Of a DNA stretch of 64,000 nt, positions 53,897 to 60,780 are shown in pieces. Position 1 is the first letter of the stretch; each line of letters opens with the position of its first letter. The notes below the pieces were generated by a model. That model did not search any database and was not told the origin of the DNA. It was given only the letters and a program-made list of their open reading frames with translations. Location: assembly GCF_910586915.1 (NCBI RefSeq), contig NZ_CAJULN010000005.1:69045-133044 (forward strand), given 5' to 3'. Both the position numbers and the translations under genes were made by a program. The stretch comes from an uncultured Bacteroides sp. GTDB lineage: Bacteria > Bacteroidota > Bacteroidia > Bacteroidales > Bacteroidaceae.

Positions 53897-54089
53897 ATTC
53901 TACTTTAACTTTTGCAATCGGGCAATCCACAGAACCACTGCCCCAACAATTAGTAGGCACATTTTGCTCGCCAGCCGCCAAAGCTTCAATATTATCCAAT
54001 AATAAGGTATTTACTCGAGGCTTTTTTAATGAGTAATTTACAGAAAGAACCGCCATTATCAGCACAGAAAAGAATAATAATTTTTTCAT
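53865..54089 (-). CDS. NVEALA-family small exported peptide (two cysteines)
   Basis: The 74-residue precursor has a hydrophobic leader (4-18), TLLLDNIEALAAGEQ with the motif variant NIEALA at 33-38, and a 36-residue tail with cysteines at 48 and 56. After the motif comes AAGE, close to the ARYE of the other NVEALA peptide here, which supports a common cleavage or recognition site. It overlaps the propeller lipoprotein gene downstream and lies 169 bp after the membrane regulator gene. It is too short to show any other domain. Confidence 0.88.
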   Translation of the reverse strand: MKKLLFFSVLIMAVLSVNYSLKKPRVNTLLLDNIEALAAGEQNVPTNCWGSGSVDCPIAKVKVEYVATGYSLEE

Positions 54090-54258
54090 ATATACTATAG
54101 TTTTATTGATTAATTAAACGAAAGTAGGCAATTGGATTACAACCGCCAATAAATCAATCTATCCATTTCTATCTAACCGAATCTATCTACCGTATATACT
54201 ATTATAAAGACAAGGCTTTCATTCAAAAAAGTCCCATTTCATCGGGAATTATAGCTTC

Positions 54259-55299
54259 TTATCGGTTCCTTCTAATTTGTAATTGATATCCAATATTTTC
54301 ATATCTTTGAATCTCAATAGATGGAACATTTTCAAAAACTCTTCGCAAACGACTTATTGCATTATGAAGTCTCGGAACATTATTTGATTTATCTGACCAA
54401 AATATTTTCTTGATTTCTTCGTCTTTCAATATGTAATCTGGAACTTCTAAAAAACGTCTTAATAAAATAGCTGTTTGTGGTGGTAGCTGAATTTCCTCTT
54501 TACCAAATATAAGTTTTCTCAAGTCTGCATCAAACATAATATCTTGGTCCATATGATAGATATGAACAGAGGTAGGAGCAACAATGTTCTTTTGCCATCT
54601 CTTTCTAAAAAATATCATTATATTAATAACAACTGCACACAGCCAATAAATAAAACCATAAACAAAGCCTCTTACACCCACAAGAGTAAAAAATGAAAAA
54701 TAGAAAAAACCTTTTGCTTCAACCTCGCAACGATAACCTACCGTAATATCGAATGCCGGTATATAATTTTCATGTAAAAAAGAGTCAGGGTATACACGAT
54801 CTGTAATGTTTTCATCTTTATCGGATACCAAAAGCTGCAACACAAAAGTGCCAGACAAACTTTGCTGTTTCAAATGCAATTGCCACTTTTCATATAAAGA
54901 GTCCACTACTAAAGGATACTTAGCTAAATAAGCAGTATGTAACAAACGTAATCGCGGATCGGATGTTATATTTTTACGATTTTTTTCTTTATCCAAGCAG
55001 TATCCACGTCTTCCGCTTTCATCTGTTATATAAACCATATCAGGATATTCCTCTAATTCCTGTTTCCTATCACTTGTATAAAGATAACCATCAAAAGGAT
55101 TTTCTTGTAAATGTTGCAAAAAAACTGCTTTAAAAACACTTTCCACTCTTTCACTGAACATTTTTTTTCTATCACCATAATAGAATTGTCCTATAATGAA
55201 AAATAATAATATCTCCCCTAAAAATATTATTAACAAAAAGTGCATCTTTTGTCTATCTTTAAATATAATTGTATCACTTAGTTTCGTTATCAATTTCAT
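54259..55299 (-). CDS. Membrane-bound winged-helix regulator of the NVEALA locus
   Basis: I chose the ATG at 55299 (MKLITKLSDTI), giving 346 residues. The earlier Met at 55365 lies upstream of a -7 element. Layout: a TM helix at about 20-42 (LLIIFLGEILLFFIIGQF), an extracytoplasmic region of about 155 residues, and a second TM pair near 200-235 (VRGFVYGFIYWLCAVVINIMIFF). The cytoplasmic C-terminal OmpR/PhoB-type winged helix (about 250-346, IQLPPQTAILLRRFL, NAISRLRRVF) ends it. This is the reverse order of CadC or ToxR, which carry the winged helix first. It probably senses an outside signal and controls the genes that follow; a secreted NVEALA peptide as signal is speculation. Confidence 0.85.
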   Translation of the reverse strand: MKLITKLSDTIIFKDRQKMHFLLIIFLGEILLFFIIGQFYYGDRKKMFSERVESVFKAVFLQHLQENPFDGYLYTSDRKQELEEYPDMVYITDESGRRGYCLDKEKNRKNITSDPRLRLLHTAYLAKYPLVVDSLYEKWQLHLKQQSLSGTFVLQLLVSDKDENITDRVYPDSFLHENYIPAFDITVGYRCEVEAKGFFYFSFFTLVGVRGFVYGFIYWLCAVVINIMIFFRKRWQKNIVAPTSVHIYHMDQDIMFDADLRKLIFGKEEIQLPPQTAILLRRFLEVPDYILKDEEIKKIFWSDKSNNVPRLHNAISRLRRVFENVPSIEIQRYENIGYQLQIRRNR

Positions 55300-55330
55300 A
55301 GTATGACTTAATTTATCTGTTTGAAAAGAA

Positions 55331-55338
55331 CAAAGATA
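55331..55338 (-). promoter_or_regulatory. -7 element of the winged-helix regulator
   Basis: On the minus strand TATCTTTG, 32 bp before the ATG at 55299. It lies inside the longer reading frame and so argues for the shorter protein. Confidence 0.55.
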
Positions 55339-55433
55339 GCATTGATTGTAAAAATTGGCAGACAATTTTCAGTTATATCAGAAATAATCTTTCCAACCAA
55401 AGAAATTAGTTTTTAAGATTCAGTATTGGGGAG

Positions 55434-56702
55434 CTACCGCACCTTCCACCCGCCGAAAAGTGTTTTCTTAAAGCAAGCCTTGTTGCGCTCCGCCTCTTCC
55501 GAATCGTAGGCTATTGCACGGTCGAAGTACTCTATCGCCTGCGGTATGTCCTGCTGCGTCCCCCGTCCGAAGCCATAGGCAACGCCGAGCGCGTTGAGCA
55601 CCGCGGCATCCAAAGGTTCCCAAACCTCTTCGAGCATACCGTTTTCCTCTATCTCCGAAAGAAAGCCGAAGGCGGTGGCATCGTCCTGGAAAGTACCCCA
55701 GCCGTTCTGATAGCAAATGGCAAGTTCGGCGGCAGGCTGCCAGGAGTCTTCCTCGTCCATGTTGCGATAAGCTTTATTGAGCCATACCACTGCTTTGGCA
55801 TAATCGCGCGCAACATTGCCACGTCCTTGAAAATAGAAGTCGCCCACACGGAACTGCGCCTTGGCGTGGCCTGCTTCAGCCGCCAGCAGGTAATGGGCGA
55901 AGGCTTTATCCAAGTCCTGACTGACGCCGTAGCCTGTGGCATGGCATACCGCCACGTTGTAGGCAGACTGTACATCGCCATACTCCACTGCTAAGGAGTA
56001 ATATTGGAAAGCGCCTTCCGCATCGTCATACTCGTCTTCCAGCAGTTTGCCGTAATCATTGCAGGCAAGCGGGTTGCCCGCATCGGCAAGCTGTTGGAGG
56101 CAGTTTTCATACGCATCATCGCCGAGGTCTGCCAATTCCGACTCACAAATGGTACGATAGTTGCCCAAAGCGGCAGACAGCCCGTTGTCGAGCGAGTTTT
56201 CGTAATACTCCGCCGCTATGGGGTAAGCGAAGGCGTAGTACTCCTCTTCGGTGTCGTATTTGTTGCTCTCTTCGTCGCCGTAAATAACAAGGTAGTCGCC
56301 ATAGAAAAAGACGTTGCCCACCATGTATTGGCTAAAGGCATCGCCCTCCTGTGCCCGTTGCTTCACTATCGTAAAGGCTTCCTCGAGCGAAGCGAAAGGC
56401 ATCGTTTTGCGGAGTGCGGGAGAAAGGTTACCGGTGCGCAAGGCACACAACACGCCGTCGGCACTGCCCAGACGCACGCTCTCCTTTATCAGCCGCGACG
56501 CCTGTTCCTCGTCGACGGGAAATCCTGCGCCGCACCATACATATTCTTCGCCCGAATAACATCGGCCGAGATAGCAGCAGGCGTCTGCATCACCCTGTTC
56601 CACTGCCCGGCAGAGAAGTTCGTAGCCTTCCCACATTTGTTCCTTATCGTAGCTTTTCCATATCTTGTCGATGGCAACGGCTACCGTTTCACTGTGTTTC
56701 AT
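55434..56702 (-). CDS. Sel1-like repeat protein
   Basis: The 422-residue protein is built of Sel1-type TPR repeats, for example DADACCYLGRCYSGEE, AQFRVGDFYFQGRGNVARDY, AELAICYQNGWGTFQDD and LGVAYGFGRGTQQDIPQAI. Each has the A-x-x-x-L-G-x-x-Y-x-x-G pattern. There is no signal peptide. Such repeats are protein-binding scaffolds. It follows the unknown 252-residue gene by 12 bp on the same strand and is clearly GC-richer than the NVEALA locus next to it, so an island boundary lies near 55.4 kb. Confidence 0.88.
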   Translation of the reverse strand: MKHSETVAVAIDKIWKSYDKEQMWEGYELLCRAVEQGDADACCYLGRCYSGEEYVWCGAGFPVDEEQASRLIKESVRLGSADGVLCALRTGNLSPALRKTMPFASLEEAFTIVKQRAQEGDAFSQYMVGNVFFYGDYLVIYGDEESNKYDTEEEYYAFAYPIAAEYYENSLDNGLSAALGNYRTICESELADLGDDAYENCLQQLADAGNPLACNDYGKLLEDEYDDAEGAFQYYSLAVEYGDVQSAYNVAVCHATGYGVSQDLDKAFAHYLLAAEAGHAKAQFRVGDFYFQGRGNVARDYAKAVVWLNKAYRNMDEEDSWQPAAELAICYQNGWGTFQDDATAFGFLSEIEENGMLEEVWEPLDAAVLNALGVAYGFGRGTQQDIPQAIEYFDRAIAYDSEEAERNKACFKKTLFGGWKVR

Positions 56703-56714
56703 TGTCAGTTATTG

Positions 56715-57473
56715 TTATATTTCCGTTATGTCTGTCCATTCGTCCGTCAGGCGAGGCAGTTCTCGTTTATGGTAGTAGTTATATAGCCAGTAACGTACAC
56801 GACCGTCGTAGGAAGTCTGTGTGGTAAACACCACCCGGCGCCCCGCTTCATCATTGCCTCCCATCTCGACGATATAAGCCGCTTTCGTTCCGCGCACTTC
56901 CAGATAATCGTCGCCAGCATCGGGTCTTTGCAGCAGCAGGGAAGAGGATTTGCCGGCGTCGAGTTCTTCAAGAGCTGCCAAAACATCGTCGTAACCGATG
57001 TATCTGAACTCATCGTTGTCGACATACAGCCAACAGGGTTCGTCGTCGGAAGCCACCGGCGCGAAGTATCCTTTCTCCCAGTCTTCGATTTCGGGAATTT
57101 CAAGTCTTGTGAAGTAGTTGCAGAGCATCCGGACAATAACGTCGGCAGGGTAATCGTTGCTCACGTATCTTGTCAGCCCGCCGGCGGCAGCGAAATATAC
57201 GGCAACCTGCGGATGGGTACCCGGTATCGCCTTGCACGATATCCCCGAACAGTCGCCGTAAGGGGTGGTCACGGTGCGGCAGTTGCTAAGCCATAGGTCG
57301 CCGTATTCGTCCAACCTGCCCACGGCACGCCGAATCTCTTCTTCGGAGACACGCGATGTCTGTTCGCGCCCTTCCGACCAGTTGAGTACAAACTGCATGG
57401 GCTGCGGTGGCTCACTCCTTTCCGCTTTCCGCTCCTTTCCCGAAAACAGTTGTCTGAAGAATGAAAGGCTCAT
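56715..57473 (-). CDS. Unknown 252-residue acidic protein paired with the Sel1 protein
   Basis: I do not recognise the family. It is a soluble, acidic protein without signal peptide. Features are an N-terminal basic stretch (LFSGKERKAER), a conserved-looking block SEEEIRRAVGRLDEYGDLWL, a block with three Cys (SNCRTVTTPYGDCSGISCKA) and a Trp/Tyr-rich C-terminus (YDGRVRYWLYNYYHKREL). The size and composition recall immunity or SMI1-like partner proteins of secreted toxins, but no toxin gene is adjacent, so I make no claim. It is the first gene of a two-gene unit with the Sel1 protein and has a -7 element 28 bp upstream. Confidence 0.75.
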   Translation of the reverse strand: MSLSFFRQLFSGKERKAERSEPPQPMQFVLNWSEGREQTSRVSEEEIRRAVGRLDEYGDLWLSNCRTVTTPYGDCSGISCKAIPGTHPQVAVYFAAAGGLTRYVSNDYPADVIVRMLCNYFTRLEIPEIEDWEKGYFAPVASDDEPCWLYVDNDEFRYIGYDDVLAALEELDAGKSSSLLLQRPDAGDDYLEVRGTKAAYIVEMGGNDEAGRRVVFTTQTSYDGRVRYWLYNYYHKRELPRLTDEWTDITEI

Positions 57474-57500
57474 TGTATATGCTTCTATATTTTATTCAGA

Positions 57501-57508
57501 CAAAAGTA
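57501..57508 (-). promoter_or_regulatory. -7 element for the Sel1 gene pair
   Basis: On the minus strand TACTTTTG, 28 bp before the ATG at 57473. A TTTG further upstream (57535-57532) is 23 bp away, slightly more than usual. Confidence 0.5.
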
Positions 57509-57584
57509 AAGAGTTATTTTCAGAGTATATTCAAATTTCGCTTTAAAAATTTAGCGGTTATCCGTTATATAGCGCGCAGTCCGG

Positions 57585-58802
57585 TCATTTGGCAAATCTT
57601 TCATAGCCGAAGACTTCGCTGCGCGCGTCCTCTATGCCTCGGAGTTGGTTACAGATAATCTGTGCGCCAATCACGCTGAATGTTATCCCGTTGCCGCCAT
57701 AACCCAAATCGAAAAACATCCGCTTCTTTCCCTGCCATGTGCCGATGAAAGGCAGCCCGTCTTTGGTGGTGCTGAACGTGCCGCACCACGCCATCTCGGT
57801 TTTGAAGGGAATGTGCGGAAACAATTTCCTGAACTTCTTCTCAAGTATGCGGGTTTTCTTTCTAAGCAAAGCATCACGGCGTTCGGGGTCGCTGAACTTC
57901 TCGTCCTCACCGCCTACGATGATTCGGTTGCCGCCGGTAGTGCGAATGTACAAATAGGGGTCGGCAGTTTCCCAAATCAGGCAATGGTCAGGCCAAAGCT
58001 CGTCGGTAGCTACCGGATGCGATACCAATGCGTAAGTGGATGTCAGGTCCATGATTTCGCGCGGAAGGAACTGGCCGGCTTCAAATCCTGCCGCCACAAC
58101 TACATATTTGCACTTTATCCGATGACCCCGGTCGGTTTCTACGACGTATCCACGCGGCTTCTCCACACACTCCTTGACGCCTGTGTGGGTAAACACTTCC
58201 AGCCCGTCGTGCTTCATGTGGTGAAGCAGGAGTCCGGTGGCTGCCTTGTAAGCATCGATTTGTGCCGACACTTCATTCAACAGCCCGCAGCCCGGCACTT
58301 CCAGCCGGTAGCGCTGCTTTATCTCCTCTTTCTTGAGCAGGCTGACAGGCAACTTGTGCTTCTTGCGCATCTCATATTCTTCCTTCACCAGTTTCACATC
58401 CTTGAGGGTGCTGGCATAAAAAAGGCTCGGCACCCGCTCGAAACAGCCATCCACGCCCGTCGACCGCAATATCGCTTCAAGGTCGGAAATGGATTGCAGG
58501 CAGGCACGGTAGGCACACACCGCCTTCTCCTCTCCTATCATTTCGGACATCCGGCAAAGGGGAACGTCTATCTCGTATTGCAACAAAGCGGTGCTCGCCG
58601 ACGAACTGCCCGTAGCAATGCTGCGCTTATCGACAACACAACATTTCAACCCGGCACTGCACAGTTCGTGTGCCATCAACGCGCCGGTTATCCCGGCACC
58701 TATCACTACGATATCCGTAGCGTAATCTTCTTCCAACGGATGATAATAATCCAATAACGAATTTTTTACCGCCCAATAGGGCAAGCCTGAATGTAAGTCC
58801 AT
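57585..58802 (-). CDS. FAD-dependent oxidoreductase, DAO (glycine/D-amino-acid oxidase-like) family
   Basis: The 405-residue flavoprotein has the dinucleotide-binding loop VVIGAGITGALMAHEL at about 32-47, VVDKRSIATGSSSASTALLQ after it, and a C-terminal FAD-binding segment FFDLGYGGNGITFSV. The CxxxT/SxxxxAS type motif is as in DAO members. It is cytoplasmic and lacks a Rieske domain. The substrate, an amino or secondary amine compound, is unknown. It stands alone: 112 bp from the Sel1 pair's upstream end and divergent from the membrane protein at 59001. Confidence 0.88.
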   Translation of the reverse strand: MDLHSGLPYWAVKNSLLDYYHPLEEDYATDIVVIGAGITGALMAHELCSAGLKCCVVDKRSIATGSSSASTALLQYEIDVPLCRMSEMIGEEKAVCAYRACLQSISDLEAILRSTGVDGCFERVPSLFYASTLKDVKLVKEEYEMRKKHKLPVSLLKKEEIKQRYRLEVPGCGLLNEVSAQIDAYKAATGLLLHHMKHDGLEVFTHTGVKECVEKPRGYVVETDRGHRIKCKYVVVAAGFEAGQFLPREIMDLTSTYALVSHPVATDELWPDHCLIWETADPYLYIRTTGGNRIIVGGEDEKFSDPERRDALLRKKTRILEKKFRKLFPHIPFKTEMAWCGTFSTTKDGLPFIGTWQGKKRMFFDLGYGGNGITFSVIGAQIICNQLRGIEDARSEVFGYERFAK

Positions 58803-59000
58803 ATATATGCTCGATTTTAAATGATTGACATGGGTAATGCTCTCACCTGAAACAACAGCACATGAAAAAAGATGGTTCGGGGAATATTTGTTTTTTTAAC
58901 GCAACAATCCGATGTCGCCGCCGCTTTTATCAAACAAAAAGCCTTCGACGCTGTTTTTCTTTCTGAAGTATGATATAATATTAACTTAAAACCTTAGTTT

Positions 59001-60035
59001 ATGAGAAAATTTAATTTGGCTGACCTCAAGGACAGGATATCCTGGGGCAGCGTTTTCGGTGGTGTAATGACCGTTTTGGCGATATCCGTATTACTGTCGC
59101 TTCTCAATTCGAGCATCGGGCTGTTTATGTTCGACCCGCTCGCCGCGCATCCGGCATCGGGCATCGGCACTGCGGTAGGCATCGGTTCTGCCGTCATACT
59201 GATTGCGAGCATGGCGGCAGGCGGATTCGTGGCTGGTAAACTTGCAGGCATGGACGGAGTGATTCACGGCTTTTTAGTGTGGGCAACCACGCTGATTGTG
59301 GCGGCTATATTGGGTATCTTCTTAGCTGTGGGCGCGGCAAAGGTGACCGCCAACGCTTTGGGAGCCGTTTCGTCGGTGACGGGCAACGTGGTGTCGGGAG
59401 CCGGAAGCATGGTAGGCAACGGCGTTTCGGCCTTGTCGGAGCAAGCGGAAGAATTGTTCGGGAAGATTGATTTCAACGGTGGGTTGAAAGATGAGAACAT
59501 CCCGCAAAATATCCGCACGGCGCTTGTCAAAAGTAATGTGAAGGAGTTACAACCCGACTATCTGAACAAACAATTGGAAGAGGTGAAGGATGACTTGGGC
59601 AAATCGGTGAAGGAGATTATTGCTGCTCCGCAGGAAGCGGACGAGGCCATCAACGGTTTCCTCAACCGCCTGAAACAGCGCACGGAAACCCTCAGCCGTA
59701 AGATTGACCGCAACGACTTGTCGAAAGCGATAGCCAACAACACCAATATGTCGAAAGCGGAAGCAGACAAGGCGGTAAACGAATATTTGAATATGATAGA
59801 CAACGCACGTACGGAAGCGGGCAAACAGATAGATAAGTTGGAAGCCAACCTGCAAAAAGCCGCACAGGAATGGAAAGAGGTGAAACATAAAGCATTGGTA
59901 GCTGCCGACAAGGCGACGGATGCTGCCGCACGTTCGGCTCTGATTTCGTTCTTCGCTCTCTTGGCAGGAGCCGTTTTGTGCTGTGCAGCCGGTGCTTATG
60001 GCAGCAGGAAGACACAGGAAAGAGTGGATATCTGA
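59001..60035 (+). CDS. Membrane protein of unknown function with long helical soluble region
   Basis: The 344 residues carry three N-terminal helices (about 15-45, 58-80, 88-112) rich in Gly and Ala, starting with ISWGSVFGGVMTVLAISVLL. A long soluble, charged, largely helical region follows (about 150-310, LNKQLEEVKDDLGKSVKEI, DRNDLSKAIANNTNMSKAE). One C-terminal helix ends it (SALISFFALLAGAVLCCAAG). The first part resembles the WGAxxAG-type proteins often labelled PhnA- or CAP-Gly-like in other bacteria, which are uncharacterised. Stress or envelope function is only a guess. It is a single gene with an AT-rich TATAAT-containing region just upstream. Confidence 0.8.
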   Translation: MRKFNLADLKDRISWGSVFGGVMTVLAISVLLSLLNSSIGLFMFDPLAAHPASGIGTAVGIGSAVILIASMAAGGFVAGKLAGMDGVIHGFLVWATTLIVAAILGIFLAVGAAKVTANALGAVSSVTGNVVSGAGSMVGNGVSALSEQAEELFGKIDFNGGLKDENIPQNIRTALVKSNVKELQPDYLNKQLEEVKDDLGKSVKEIIAAPQEADEAINGFLNRLKQRTETLSRKIDRNDLSKAIANNTNMSKAEADKAVNEYLNMIDNARTEAGKQIDKLEANLQKAAQEWKEVKHKALVAADKATDAAARSALISFFALLAGAVLCCAAGAYGSRKTQERVDI

Positions 60036-60079
60036 TTGATTAGGGGGAATGTATCCTAACTGATTCTCGCCAAAAATGA

Positions 60080-60148
60080 ACGCAGATTAGCACAGATTAT
60101 TCAACTTGACTATCAACTATTCAAAAAGAAATCTGTGCAAATCTGCGT
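60080..60148. repeat. Inverted repeat with AGATTnGCACAGATT motif
   Basis: ACGCAGATTAGCACAGATT (60080-60098) and AATCTGTGCAAATCTGCGT (60130-60148) pair at 18 of 19 positions with a 31-nt loop. It lies between convergent genes at 60035 and 60198. Sequences of this kind (AATCTGTG-AATCTGCG) recur in many bacterial genomes as interspersed intergenic repeats, and it may serve as a two-way terminator here. Confidence 0.7.
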
Positions 60149-60197
60149 AATTTGTAGGGAGTCTTGACACGCTGCCCGATGCAACGGTTTAGCCCTG

Positions 60198-60638
60198 TCA
60201 TTTCTGTGTATAAATCAGCTTTCCCCGTTGGCTAATCGTCCACACGCCGTCAATGAAACGTACATTCTTCGTATCATCGTCTTCCACATTCCAGGCATAA
60301 CCATTCGACGGTGAGCCATGTCTCTCCAATATCTCGTTTGCCTGGCCATTGGAGAAGAAAAGCTCGGCACGCGTGGAGTCGGGACTGAAAACAATGATGG
60401 CAGCCGTATTTCCGTCGGCCGCTTCCGTGCGGATACCTTTTTCAAACAAACGGATGCAGTCTTTCTGCACCTCACACCACACATATCCGGCCGAACCGAT
60501 ACATCCATGTTCGTCACGGTCGCCGCCCAACACTGTCACCTGCTGATTGCGGGTGTTCTTTTCCGCTTTCGTTCCCGACATACAACCTGCCACAACACAT
60601 AAAGTTCCCAATGCTAATAATGCTGTTTTTGTCTTCAT
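60198..60638 (-). CDS. Small lipoprotein with GCIGSAGYVWC motif
   Basis: The 146-residue lipoprotein (lipobox VVAGC, Cys 19) has the segment HGCIGSAGYVWCEVQKDCIR (about 44-63) followed by LFEKG. This is a short conserved motif seen in many small secreted proteins of Bacteroidota and related to the DUF333-like pattern. The rest is beta-rich (AIIVFSPDSTRAELFF, VRFIDGVWTISQRGKLIYTQ). The function is unknown. Three Cys in the mature motif may form a disulfide. A -7 element (TATCTTTG on the minus strand, 60674-60667) lies 29 bp upstream. Confidence 0.82.
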   Translation of the reverse strand: MKTKTALLALGTLCVVAGCMSGTKAEKNTRNQQVTVLGGDRDEHGCIGSAGYVWCEVQKDCIRLFEKGIRTEAADGNTAAIIVFSPDSTRAELFFSNGQANEILERHGSPSNGYAWNVEDDDTKNVRFIDGVWTISQRGKLIYTQK

Positions 60639-60666
60639 AAAAATTCGGTTTTGTTTTTAAATGATG

Positions 60667-60674
60667 CAAAGATA
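60667..60674 (-). promoter_or_regulatory. -7 element for the small lipoprotein gene
   Basis: On the minus strand TATCTTTG, 29 bp before the ATG at 60638. A CAAA at 60687-60690 (TTTG on the minus strand) is only 12 bp further, too close for the standard -33 spacing. Confidence 0.45.
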
Positions 60675-60780
60675 TTATTTATATAACAAAAAATAAAAAC
60701 AATATTTTATCGTCAATCGTTTTCTTAAAAATAAAATTTTAAGTTATTTTGCACACCAAATCTCACGAAATCATTAAATT

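Noticed and set aside
55300..55365. Longer N-terminus of the winged-helix regulator
   Set aside because: A consensus -7 element lies within it and the extra residues are not typical of a membrane regulator; the ATG at 55299 is preferred.
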